From the NCBI GenBank assembly GCA_038255255.1, contig JBBSLL010000003.1, forward strand, positions 62,001-126,000: a DNA stretch of 64,000 nucleotides, in the 5' to 3' direction. Below, one piece after another: positions 43,906 to 52,647 of this stretch; position 1 is the first letter of the stretch, and each line of letters opens with the position of its first letter. Source of the DNA: JBBQNY01 sp038255255. Its GTDB lineage: Bacteria > Pseudomonadota > Gammaproteobacteria > Xanthomonadales > Ahniellaceae. The position numbers were made by a program, and so were the translations under genes. Under the pieces are notes generated by a model, which worked only from the letters and a program-made list of their open reading frames with translations, had not been told where the DNA came from and ran no database searches.

Positions 43906-45458
43906 CTACACGACAACATCGAGCAGCCGGCCCGATTGCGCGCCCACTCGGGCCGCCGCTCCGCAAATGCCTCGCGGGTCGGCTGGTCGTCGTAGGGATT
44001 GCGCATGACATCCAGCAACTCGGCGATCCCGGCGAAGTCGCCGGCGTGAGCGCGATCGATGGCCTGCTGCGCCAGGTAATTCCTCAACACGTATTTCGGA
44101 TTGACACGACGCATGGAGATCCGGCGTTGCTCCGCGGTCTGAAGATCGTCGCGAAGGCGCGCCGCGTACCGCTGCAGCCAGTCACCGAGACCGGATGCCG
44201 AGCTCCTTTGCTTGGCAGGGTCGTAGAAGGCTTCCTCGAAGACCGCAACGGTCGGCGCGGAAGGATCGACGTCGACCAGGCACCTGAAGAAGATCGTCAT
44301 GTCGACTTCGGCGACGGCCATCAGCGCCTGCAACGATTGCATCAGCTCGACATCGCCGTCTCGACAATCCTGCAGGCCGAGCTTTCCGGCGATATTCGCG
44401 CGATCGCTCGCCGCGTACGTGTCGGCATAGCGCTGCAACCCCTCATGCAGCAGCTCATGGGAAGCGAAGAGCGGCGCCAGCGCATTCGCGAACCGGGTGA
44501 GGTTCCAGAATGCCACCTGAGGCTGATGTCCGAAGCGATAGCGCCTGCCCTGCGCGTCGGTGGTATTCGGTGTCCAGTCCGGATCGAAATTGTCGACCCA
44601 CCCATAGGGACCGTAGTCGATGGTCAGCCCGAGGATCGACAAATTGTCGGTGTTCATGACGCCGTGCACGAAACCCACGCGCATCCAGTGGGCGACCATG
44701 ACTGCAGTGCGAGCGCAGACCTCGCCGAACCATGCTCCGACCAGCGCAGTGCCTGCTCCCTCGAGTTCGGGAAAATCCCGGCGGATTGCGAATTCGACGA
44801 GGCTCCCCAGCAGGTCGTAGTCGCCCCGCGAAGCGGGCAGCTCGAAGTGTCCGAGCCGAAGAAAGGACGGCGCCACGCGGCACACGATTGCGCCAGGTTC
44901 GGGCGCCGCGTTGCCGTCGTAGAACATGTCGCGCATGACATCTTCACCCGTCGCGACCAGGCTCAACGCGCGCGTGGTCGGCACGCCCAGGTGGTGCATG
45001 GCCTCGCTGCACAGGAATTCGCGGATCGAAGAGCGCAGCACCGCACGTCCATCAGCCGAGCGCGAATAGGGCGTGGGACCGGCGCCTTTTAACTGCAGTT
45101 CCAGGCGTTGGCCCGCAGCGTTGACAACCTCCCCCAGCGAGATGGCGCGGCCGTCGCCGAGTTGACCGGCCCAATGTCCGAACTGATGGCCGCCGTAGTT
45201 CGACGCGAAAGGCTCCATTCCCGGCATCAGCGCGCTGCCCCCGAAGATGCGCGCAAACTCGCCTGAGCGAACGAACGCATCGTCGAAGCCCAGCGAGGAC
45301 GCCACTTCGCGGGAGTGTGCGATGAGCCGAGGCGCTGCAACCGGCGTGGGCGCGACACTCGACCACACCGCGCCTGTCACCTGCCGGAGGCGCGGACCCG
45401 TTTCGGGATCACCGGGCAAATCGCGAATGAAGGCATTATCGAATCGGGGCGCCGGCAT
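43899..45458 (-). CDS. selO: Protein adenylyltransferase SelO (YdiU family)
   Basis: A 519-residue pseudokinase-fold enzyme that transfers AMP to Ser, Thr or Tyr of target proteins. The signature FASNYGGHQFGHWAGQLGDGRA is near residue 80, LKGAGPTPYSRSADGRAVLRSSIREFL supplies the nucleotide-binding lysine and arginines, and FVHGVMNTDNLSILGLTIDYGPYGW carries the metal-binding Asn and Asp. The C-terminus reads CSMLSCSS, with Cys where animal homologues have selenocysteine. It links to redox stress in other bacteria. The ATG at 45458 is used; a TTG six codons earlier is possible. Confidence 0.93.
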   Translation of the reverse strand: MPAPRFDNAFIRDLPGDPETGPRLRQVTGAVWSSVAPTPVAAPRLIAHSREVASSLGFDDAFVRSGEFARIFGGSALMPGMEPFASNYGGHQFGHWAGQLGDGRAISLGEVVNAAGQRLELQLKGAGPTPYSRSADGRAVLRSSIREFLCSEAMHHLGVPTTRALSLVATGEDVMRDMFYDGNAAPEPGAIVCRVAPSFLRLGHFELPASRGDYDLLGSLVEFAIRRDFPELEGAGTALVGAWFGEVCARTAVMVAHWMRVGFVHGVMNTDNLSILGLTIDYGPYGWVDNFDPDWTPNTTDAQGRRYRFGHQPQVAFWNLTRFANALAPLFASHELLHEGLQRYADTYAASDRANIAGKLGLQDCRDGDVELMQSLQALMAVAEVDMTIFFRCLVDVDPSAPTVAVFEEAFYDPAKQRSSASGLGDWLQRYAARLRDDLQTAEQRRISMRRVNPKYVLRNYLAQQAIDRAHAGDFAGIAELLDVMRNPYDDQPTREAFAERRPEWARNRAGCSMLSCSS

Positions 45459-45522
45459 GCTCGGAGAATTGCACAACGGTTGTCGCTGCGATGTTCACAC
45501 GAACCTTGCCCCGCGTATCCAG

Positions 45523-45553
45523 AAAAAAAGCCGCCGCGAATTCGCGGCGGCTT
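45523..45553 (-). terminator. Intrinsic terminator of the second subtilisin gene
   Basis: A 26-base perfect palindrome (45528-45553; arms AAGCCGCCGCGAA and its complement) is followed on the minus strand by a run of seven T (45529-45523). It lies 26 bases after the protease stop codon and separates it from selO. Confidence 0.88.
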
Positions 45554-45578
45554 GATCGGGTCACCCGTGCAGGCGTAA

Positions 45579-48050
45579 TTACGGCTCGTAGACCCCCAGG
45601 TAACGTGATGCCGCAGCCGCGTAGTCGGCACGACTCACCACCGCTGCCGGCTCGAAGCTGGCGTGGACCACCGGCTGCAGGTCGAAGGGACCCTGCGTAA
45701 TCGAGAACCGGGCCGGCAGCAGGTTCATGTCGATCGCCAGCTGGACGTAGCCCCGCAGCGCCGGGGCGATGCTCGCGTCGTCGTCGAGCACGATGCGGAG
45801 TCCGTCGTACATCGCGCTCACCTCGCCGGTGTGGGCCCTGGCCTGTGCCTGCAGTCCAAGCCCCTGGATGAGCGTGTACGCCAATTCCTGTTTGGCCACC
45901 GTGCCATCGCCGACAAAAGTGTTGCCGGTGGAGCGCACCACCCGGTCCGAGGTCTGGAACGTATCGCGCAACGCTCCACCCTGTAGGGATACGCCTTCCG
46001 CAAATGGATAGAGCGCCGAGGTATCCGGTACGTCCATGAAGCTCGCGCCGGCGAACGGATCGGACTGGCGCACGCCCGCGCCCATCATCTGGAAGTCCGA
46101 GAGTTCGCGCTTGCGCAGAGCGTCGTCCGGCCGGAAGCTGCCGCTGGCGTCAGCGTCGACCAGCCGGTTGCTCACGCCAAACTCGATGAATCCACGGGCC
46201 GGATGGCCGGCGAGGTCATTGAGCCCGCTGAATCCGTCAGTGCGCAGCTGCTTGACGTTGACCCGCACATTGCCGGGAACGCCGTAGCCGTTGGTGACGC
46301 TGGCAGGATCGAGACTGGTTCCCGACACCGAGCCAACGCCCCGCACCGTCACGGTCCACACACCCGCGACGCCGGGTGCCGACGTCGCGATGTTCTGGCC
46401 AAGCACCGGCAAGGCGATCGACGAACCGTAACGCTTGCCGTTGGGATCGGTCAGCACGATGGCCACGGTGTTGGTGCCGACGTTGGCGCGCGCATTGACC
46501 AGCGAAATGTCCGGGCCCACCGTGAACTGCTGCGATCCCGTCGGTCCCACCGGGCTGAAGGCGATGGTGTAGTCCACGGATGAGCCCGTCGAGACCCGTG
46601 CATTGGAATTGAAGACGCGCTGGCTGTTGACCGTGCGGCCGAAGTCGCCCGCGCCGAGCGAAGCCTGCACTGCCGCATGCGCATTGACGTAGCCCGCGCC
46701 TGCTTCCCACGGCTCACGCCCGGGAATGTTGGTCGCGGTGTCCTGCAGGATTTTCTTGACTTCGCGCCAGCTCAGCGAGGGATTGGCTTCGAGCATCAGC
46801 GCGACCACGCCCGAGATGTGGGGTGCCGACATCGACGTGCCGCTCTTGGCCGTGTAGTACGGCGCCACGCCCGGTCCGAGTGCCGCGATGTCTGCCTGCG
46901 CGGCGGTGGCGTCGAGCGGGCCCGCGGTGGATGCGCGCACCGAGTAGATGCCCACGCCAGGCGCGGTGACGGTCGGACGGTCTTCCCAGCGGAAGGCTTC
47001 GCCGTCGATCGTCACGTTGCCGCCGCGGCCGTTTTCACCGCGCGAGGAGAATCCTGCCAGGCGCCCCTGCTTGTCGCCGGCTGCGACCGTCACAACCCAT
47101 GGAGCCTTCTTGAAGTTGCCGGTGATGGTGCCTTCTCCCGGCCCGGAGTTGCCGGCGGAAAACACCACGACCACGCCGCGATCGGCCAGCGCCTTGGTGG
47201 CGATATTGGTCGGGTTGTCCGGATCGAAATCGCTCCCCGTGTCAGCAGTCTGGCCGAACGAGTTCGACACCACGCGGATGTTGTACTGCGCCTGGTTGGT
47301 CAGCGCGTAGTCGAATCCGCCCAGCGTGTCGAGGATGAAAAGCGCGGCGCCGGACCCGTAGCCGATGATGCCCGCGCCAGGCGCGACGCCTTCCTGCTGC
47401 AGCGATGACTGCGCGCCCGTGGCGCCGATGATGCCGGCCACGTGCGAGCCATGTCCGCCGAGGATATCGGTATTGGCAACGTTCTCCAGATACGTGATAG
47501 GCGCCATCTCCTCGAACGCATTCAAGTTGGTCTGGGCCAGCACGTTCTGCTTCACATGCTGCGGGTACTTGATGTCGTTGTGGAGGCCGTCGACACCCGA
47601 GTCATTCACGAGCACGCCGATGCCACGGCCCGAGAATGGGAGACCCTGGCTGCGCATGTTCGGATCGGTGCGCAGCCGATCCACACCCGTGAGGGCGGTG
47701 GCTTCGCGATTCTCGTAGGACAGCGCGGCATTGAGAAATACCGAGCGTACGTCCTGCATGTCGAGCAACGCCTGCACCTGCGCGGGCGTGGCGCGCGCAC
47801 CGGCTATCGGAAGTGCGCGCATCGTCACGCCCTCGAGCCCGAGGGCGCGCAGCCTTTGCAATTGGGCGTCGGTCACGGGGCCCTGTCCCTCGAAGCTCAC
47901 GATGACTTGCAGTTCCTCGTTCGCGGCTGTGACGGGCAGCAGTGCCTCGAGCGCAGTGTCGAGACGCCGCGCTTCGGCAAACATCGGGGTCGCAAAGATG
48001 GCCGCGGCGAGCAGGCCGGCCTTGAGGCGAAGGGGGGATGTACGGAACAT
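45579..48050 (-). CDS. Secreted subtilisin-family protease with SLH-like C-terminus (paralogue)
   Basis: An 823-residue S8 peptidase with a signal peptide to about residue 25, an I9-like propeptide (LQVIVSFEGQGPVTDAQ), catalytic Asp150 (VLVNDSGVD), His200 (GGHGSHVAG), oxyanion Asn301 (FSAGNSGPGEG) and Ser406 (SGTSMSAPH). From about residue 600 SLH-like modules follow (IEFGVSNRLVDADASGSFRPD). It aligns end to end with the protease at 38431-40923, including the C-terminal TITQGPFDLQP-like segment, so the two arose by duplication. An intrinsic terminator follows it. Confidence 0.92.
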   Translation of the reverse strand: MFRTSPLRLKAGLLAAAIFATPMFAEARRLDTALEALLPVTAANEELQVIVSFEGQGPVTDAQLQRLRALGLEGVTMRALPIAGARATPAQVQALLDMQDVRSVFLNAALSYENREATALTGVDRLRTDPNMRSQGLPFSGRGIGVLVNDSGVDGLHNDIKYPQHVKQNVLAQTNLNAFEEMAPITYLENVANTDILGGHGSHVAGIIGATGAQSSLQQEGVAPGAGIIGYGSGAALFILDTLGGFDYALTNQAQYNIRVVSNSFGQTADTGSDFDPDNPTNIATKALADRGVVVVFSAGNSGPGEGTITGNFKKAPWVVTVAAGDKQGRLAGFSSRGENGRGGNVTIDGEAFRWEDRPTVTAPGVGIYSVRASTAGPLDATAAQADIAALGPGVAPYYTAKSGTSMSAPHISGVVALMLEANPSLSWREVKKILQDTATNIPGREPWEAGAGYVNAHAAVQASLGAGDFGRTVNSQRVFNSNARVSTGSSVDYTIAFSPVGPTGSQQFTVGPDISLVNARANVGTNTVAIVLTDPNGKRYGSSIALPVLGQNIATSAPGVAGVWTVTVRGVGSVSGTSLDPASVTNGYGVPGNVRVNVKQLRTDGFSGLNDLAGHPARGFIEFGVSNRLVDADASGSFRPDDALRKRELSDFQMMGAGVRQSDPFAGASFMDVPDTSALYPFAEGVSLQGGALRDTFQTSDRVVRSTGNTFVGDGTVAKQELAYTLIQGLGLQAQARAHTGEVSAMYDGLRIVLDDDASIAPALRGYVQLAIDMNLLPARFSITQGPFDLQPVVHASFEPAAVVSRADYAAAASRYLGVYEP

Positions 48051-48135
48051 GGCGTGTGCTCCCGCTGGGGAAAAGGTGTCCCAGCATCGGCCCGGCGATG
48101 GCGCGCGGATATGCGGAGGAACCCCGAAAAAAGCC

Positions 48136-48151
48136 GGGGAGATTTCCCTAT
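48136..48151 (-). promoter_or_regulatory. ATAGGGAAATCTCCCC element before the second subtilisin gene
   Basis: On the minus strand ATAGGGAAATCTCCCC lies about 90-100 bases before the start codon at 48050, nearly the same sequence and spacing as the element before the paralogue. The 150-base gap also contains a GC-rich stretch and no gene. Confidence 0.4.
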
Positions 48152-48200
48152 ATCGAGCCGCGCAATCCAGGGCCGGAGGCAGGAGCCCTCACAGGGAGGG

Positions 48201-48566
48201 TCAGCGGGTCATCCAGAAGAACGGCCAGGCGCTGATCGCGAGTGCGGCGGCGATGGCGAGCATCAACAACAGCGTCGTGCCGGGACGGGCCAGAAGCGCT
48301 GCAATGAGCGAGGGTGCAGTCCCGTCCCGTTGCGCGGCGTCGCGTTCCTTCCGTACACGCTCCGCACGTTCGGCCTGGTAGACGTCGATGACCCGCTTGG
48401 CCGGGTCGCGTTGCGTACTGTCCTTCAACCAGATGGCACCCGCGGAGATACCGAAGGGACTGGGTTGCGTCTCGTACGTTTCGAAGCCGTGCTGTTCGAG
48501 CAAGGCACGCACGTCGTCCGCCTCGTCATCAGGCACATGGCGCAGGTTGAAGATCAGGGTCGGCAT
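48201..48566 (-). CDS. Small membrane-anchored protein (DUF6164-like)
   Basis: A 121-residue protein. The N-terminal half (MPTLIFNLRHVPDDEADDVRALLEQHGFETYET, GISAGAIWLKD) looks like a small alpha/beta signal-transducing domain of the kind found in DUF2007-type proteins; DUF6164 is my best match from memory. A charged linker (YQAERAERVRKERDAAQRD) precedes one C-terminal membrane helix (LLLMLAIAAALAISAWPFF). Function unknown. It is 12 bases downstream of the large membrane protein gene and ends the MoxR/TldD locus. Confidence 0.75.
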   Translation of the reverse strand: MPTLIFNLRHVPDDEADDVRALLEQHGFETYETQPSPFGISAGAIWLKDSTQRDPAKRVIDVYQAERAERVRKERDAAQRDGTAPSLIAALLARPGTTLLLMLAIAAALAISAWPFFWMTR

Positions 48567-48578
48567 GCGGGACCGATC

Positions 48579-50396
48579 TTACCTTCGCGCAACCGGAATC
48601 GACGCGCGCTCGACCCCCCACATCAGGGCGGTGGCAGCCAGCCAGGCCAGGAACCACGGCCATCGGGGTTGGCTCAGCGTGGTTTGGGAAGGCCTCACGG
48701 AGGGCGCGGCGCGCGCCGCCAGCTGCAAAGTTGCCTCACGATCTTCATACGCGAACAATCCCGGCGCATCGTCGCGTGCGCGAACGTGGAAAGGTTCGCT
48801 CACGTCGCCGGCGATGACCTGGTGCCATCCCGCGACACGCGGCCAGAACGCGGCGCATTTCGAACGGATAGAGTTCTCCGACGTGCCCGAGCGGCCCGTG
48901 CGGGCCGTGCCGTCGGCCGGCTGCTGCGCCGCGCTGCGCAGTAGCGTGAACCTTTGCCCATCCGGAGCCTTCACCAGCGCACCTTCGTCGATATCGCAGA
49001 CAAACCGTCGCTCGCCTACGCGCGCCAGACCTTGGTCCAGGCGGGGGGCGGATGCGGCGGAACGCGCCCGTGCCAACGCGGTAAAGGCGTGGCTCCACAG
49101 TGCGCCGTGCGCCGCGGCGTCGCCGCGCAGGGCGAGTCGATAGGAGTCGCTCGCCCACCACAAGCCCATCCGCCCGCGGCCCTCCAGTCGATAGACGCCG
49201 GTCACCGCACCGTCGCGCGGATCTTCGAAGAGTCGTGTGTCAGGCGCGCTGATCGCGGGAATGGTCGGACGCAACGTGAGCACCGATGCCACTGCGTCGG
49301 CACGCTCCCGGGTCGCGCGTGGTTGCGGCGCCGGTGAGGGACCCGCGCCGAACCCCCAAAGTCGGAGTTTGTGGCGATCGGAGTCATCCAGCGGGCCAGT
49401 GATGCGCAACAACACGCCGCTTCCGGCCCGCGCAGCTTCCACCAGTGCGCGATTGCCCGCGTCGCCCAGCGCACGCCAAGCCCGCTCATCGAGTACCACG
49501 AGGTCAATGCCCGCAAAGCGCTGCCCGCGATCGCTTGAATCAGGCGCGGTCAGTCTGTTGACCGCGCCGAGCGTGACCTCGCTTCGAACGTCGAGCCCTG
49601 TGTCGAGCATCCAGCGGCGCAGGTATTTGAGTTCCGGGCCTGGCGCTCCCGCCAGCAACAGCACGCGCATGCGATCGCCTGGCGTCACCAGCACGGGCAC
49701 GATCGTGTCGGGTTTCAACTGCTGCGCTGCACGTCCGATCCGCAGGCTGTACTCCGCAGGCCCGGCCGCGCGCGGATGAGCGAGCAGCCTGAAGTTGCCC
49801 GCTGCGTCGGCATTGGCGCTTGCCACAGCAACTCCCGCCGGATCGATCAGCTGCACGAGCGCACCGGGCAGGCCTTCGAGCCTGCCACCGACGCGCCACC
49901 TCGCACCCTGCACGGCTTTGCCCGGCGCGTGGAGTTCAACGAGGCCAACTGGCGGAGGCGACGGATGAAACTCCACAACCACGGAATGCGCCGCGTCCCG
50001 ATCGCGGGCAACGAGCCCGGCACCAGTAACGCGGATGCGTCGGGCATCCGGGTAGCGACGCAACCCACTGGCGAGATCCGCAACCCTTTCGGCATCAGCA
50101 TTGGCCGGCGCTTCGGGCAGCAGCAGGATTCGCTCCGCACGTGGCGTGTCCGCCGAACCCGCCACCCCGCCAGTCCGGATCTCCACCGTTTCCGCGGCGA
50201 TACGCGTCGAGGGCGGCAACAGCACATAGCGGAGTGTTGCCGCGGACGCGACGTGGAGTGCCGCCAGGATTGCGAACCAGGCGATCACCGCGGAGCTGCG
50301 TGCCGCGTGGTCCCTGCGCAACCGGGGCAACGTGCACGACAGCGCGATCACGACGCCAAGCGTGAGCAGTGCCGTGACCAGGCTTGACGTGCTCAT
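48579..50396 (-). CDS. Large membrane protein of the MoxR/BatA locus
   Basis: A 605-residue protein with two N-terminal membrane helices (about 5-20 and 34-52), a long periplasmic region and one C-terminal helix (PWFLAWLAATALMWG). The middle holds a beta-sandwich (HAPGKAVQGARWRVGGRL) and a glutamine-amidotransferase-like stretch (RVLLLAGAPGPELKYLRRWM ... IDLVVLDERAW...ALVEAARAGSGVLLRI) lacking an obvious catalytic Cys. Proteins of this layout accompany DUF58 and BatA in MoxR loci. The ATG at 50396 is used; frames upstream read into the next gene. Function unknown. Confidence 0.75.
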   Translation of the reverse strand: MSTSSLVTALLTLGVVIALSCTLPRLRRDHAARSSAVIAWFAILAALHVASAATLRYVLLPPSTRIAAETVEIRTGGVAGSADTPRAERILLLPEAPANADAERVADLASGLRRYPDARRIRVTGAGLVARDRDAAHSVVVEFHPSPPPVGLVELHAPGKAVQGARWRVGGRLEGLPGALVQLIDPAGVAVASANADAAGNFRLLAHPRAAGPAEYSLRIGRAAQQLKPDTIVPVLVTPGDRMRVLLLAGAPGPELKYLRRWMLDTGLDVRSEVTLGAVNRLTAPDSSDRGQRFAGIDLVVLDERAWRALGDAGNRALVEAARAGSGVLLRITGPLDDSDRHKLRLWGFGAGPSPAPQPRATRERADAVASVLTLRPTIPAISAPDTRLFEDPRDGAVTGVYRLEGRGRMGLWWASDSYRLALRGDAAAHGALWSHAFTALARARSAASAPRLDQGLARVGERRFVCDIDEGALVKAPDGQRFTLLRSAAQQPADGTARTGRSGTSENSIRSKCAAFWPRVAGWHQVIAGDVSEPFHVRARDDAPGLFAYEDREATLQLAARAAPSVRPSQTTLSQPRWPWFLAWLAATALMWGVERASIPVARR

Positions 50397-50406
50397 CGGA
50401 ACCACC

Positions 50407-52647
50407 TCAGTGCCGCCGCTCGCGTGCCAGGGCATCGAGATACGCCCGCTGATCGGGGGAGACGGGTTCGCGGCGCCGAACCCCGGCGACAGGCTGGGGC
50501 AGCAAGACCCACAAGCTGGCGCGGAGCCTTTCTCTACAGGCTGCGCAGTCCGGATCGACCCGCACGCCGTCGATGGCGGCAATGGCGTCCAGTACCTGCG
50601 TCGACTGTTCCCGGCCCGACAGCCACGACTCGGCATCGGACAGCACTGACGCGAGTCCCGCATCGCCTGCGTCGTCAACCTCTGGGCCCAGCGCCGACCA
50701 CAGCGCCGCCAATGCCACCTCCCGCGGTGGTGCAGCCTCGAGCGCGTCTTCCCGATCCCGCAATCCGTCGCGCTTGCCGGTCAGTCGCCGTGACGGGTCT
50801 ACGGGGGGAATCTCGCTACCGACCTTGGCGAGGTAGATGCGATCGGCCTGCTGCACCTTCTTGATGAACTCGAGCGCGCGGTTCTCGAATGGCAGCGCGC
50901 GCTGCGGAAAGCCCTGGCGCAGATGCAACTCGGCCTGCCACATCTCCCCCAGCGCCGCGCGCAGCAATTTCTGGGTGACGGGATCGAGGAGCGTGGCCGC
51001 TTCCGGAATATCGTGCGTGTGCCCGAATTCTTCGGTGACTGATGCAGAGTCGCCGAACGCCGGTGCGGCGCCTTGCGGTCCCTCATCGTGCACGTCCTCC
51101 GCGGCCTCGTGCGGCGCGGATGCGGACGCTTCGGGCGAGTCCGTTTCGCGGTCCTGCGCGTGCACGTGGGCGTCCGCGAACAGGGAGGTCGACGGTTCAT
51201 TTTCCGGATCGGAATCAGCGTGCGGTGACTCTTGTCCGGGCAGATGCGGGGCTTCGCCGCCCTCCTCCCCGAGAAACTGGCCGTATCGCAATCTCAACAG
51301 GCGCTGGTCCACGCCGATGGCGTCCGAGCGCGCGACGAAGTCGTCCGGCGCCAGCCTGCCGCGCTCGGCAAGCAAGGCCTCGCTGTCGATGATGATCTGC
51401 CGCTGGCTCCTGAAGTACGCAGGCAGGATGCGCTGCACGAGTCCCTCCATGCTGCTGAGGTCATTGCTCGGTGGCAATGGCCAACGCAGGATCGCGCTGG
51501 CGCTGCGCGCGGTCTGTGCGCGTGGACGTCGGCCGTCGTCCACATGCAGCTGCGCGATCAGGTCGTCGCCAGGCTGCATGCCGAGTGCCGCCAGATCGAG
51601 TGATGCAGCGAAGCGGCGCTTGCGCGCAGGACCCGACCCCGCAATCTGCAGCGTCTGCGATCGCACGCCGATGTTCTCGCCGCTGCCCTGCGCGAGCGTC
51701 ACCACCAGTTTCGCCCCGGCGATGCCGTAGTCGTCGCTTGCCTCGAATTCCAACTCGAATCGGCGTTGGCCCGATGACGCGAGGTTGAGCGTGCGCTTCG
51801 GCAGCAGCAGCCGCACGCGTGGCGGAGTGTCCGGCACCGCCTCGATCCGGTGCAGGCGGGGATCGAGCCGTCTCCCCTTGGCCTCCACACGGACCAGCAA
51901 CGAACGATCGAGCGTCATCCGGCCGTGCCATGCACCCTCCGCGAGTGCGAACGGCACGGCAGGTCCTCCGCGGGGGACGAGCGCAACGGAATCGACGGTC
52001 GGCGCAACGCGCAGCGACCAGCGCAACACCGATCCGGTCGGAGCACGCGTGCCGATGGTCTGCACGTTTCGCTCGGGCAGTCCGGTGTACGCGGGCGGGC
52101 GGATGGTGAGCTGCACGGACGCGACGCGCGGAGTCTCCGGGCTTGCCACACTCGACTCCCCCGTTGCTCGGGTGTCCGACGCGGTGATCTGGCTTGCGGG
52201 CAGCGTGTCCAGCCGCAGCACCAGCAGGCTCGCGACTGCAAGGAGATAGGAGATCGCGAGAAATTTCCACGGCCACGGGCGGCGCAGGTCCGGCTGCTCC
52301 ATGCGGGAAAAAATCCGGCGCACCCGATCTGCCTGCAGTCGCCGCAGATTTTCGACAGCGGGCTTGTCGTCGACGAGCAATGCACTGCTGTCTTCCAGCT
52401 GCGGGCTGGCGCCGTCGAGCGTGCGCGTCAACCAGGCGGTGTCGAGCGGGCGCGTTCGCCAGTACGCATGGAACAGCAACAACACAACGGTCGACAGGAC
52501 GACGACCAGCGCCGCCGATACACCGGCAAGATGCCAGGACGCCATGCCGAGAATTGCTGTCCACGCAGCGCCAACCGCGCCAACGATGGCCCACTCGCGT
52601 AGGCGCGCCGCGTGCAGCAACGACTGCACGGAATCGTGACGTTTCAT
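50407..52647 (-). CDS. Large membrane protein with a His/Asp/Glu-rich linker (DUF4175-like)
   Basis: A 746-residue protein with three membrane helices near the N-terminus (about 18-34, 38-58 and 124-140), beta-rich domains with LTIRPPAYTGLPERNVQTI and FEASDDYGIAGAKLVV, which recall the DUF4175 family, and then an acidic, histidine-bearing low-complexity segment (about residues 480-570: DAHVHAQD, PHEAAEDVHDEG, EEFGHTHD). The C-terminal part is helical. The His/acid segment could bind metal ions. The start ATG at 52647 overlaps the BatA-like stop by 4 bases. Function unknown. Confidence 0.75.
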   Translation of the reverse strand: MKRHDSVQSLLHAARLREWAIVGAVGAAWTAILGMASWHLAGVSAALVVVLSTVVLLLFHAYWRTRPLDTAWLTRTLDGASPQLEDSSALLVDDKPAVENLRRLQADRVRRIFSRMEQPDLRRPWPWKFLAISYLLAVASLLVLRLDTLPASQITASDTRATGESSVASPETPRVASVQLTIRPPAYTGLPERNVQTIGTRAPTGSVLRWSLRVAPTVDSVALVPRGGPAVPFALAEGAWHGRMTLDRSLLVRVEAKGRRLDPRLHRIEAVPDTPPRVRLLLPKRTLNLASSGQRRFELEFEASDDYGIAGAKLVVTLAQGSGENIGVRSQTLQIAGSGPARKRRFAASLDLAALGMQPGDDLIAQLHVDDGRRPRAQTARSASAILRWPLPPSNDLSSMEGLVQRILPAYFRSQRQIIIDSEALLAERGRLAPDDFVARSDAIGVDQRLLRLRYGQFLGEEGGEAPHLPGQESPHADSDPENEPSTSLFADAHVHAQDRETDSPEASASAPHEAAEDVHDEGPQGAAPAFGDSASVTEEFGHTHDIPEAATLLDPVTQKLLRAALGEMWQAELHLRQGFPQRALPFENRALEFIKKVQQADRIYLAKVGSEIPPVDPSRRLTGKRDGLRDREDALEAAPPREVALAALWSALGPEVDDAGDAGLASVLSDAESWLSGREQSTQVLDAIAAIDGVRVDPDCAACRERLRASLWVLLPQPVAGVRRREPVSPDQRAYLDALARERRH

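Noticed and set aside
43899..43907. Possible selenocysteine (TGA read-through) at the SelO C-terminus
   Set aside because: Cys is encoded at the selenocysteine position of the CSMLSCSS end and the TGA is the last codon with no coding sequence after it.
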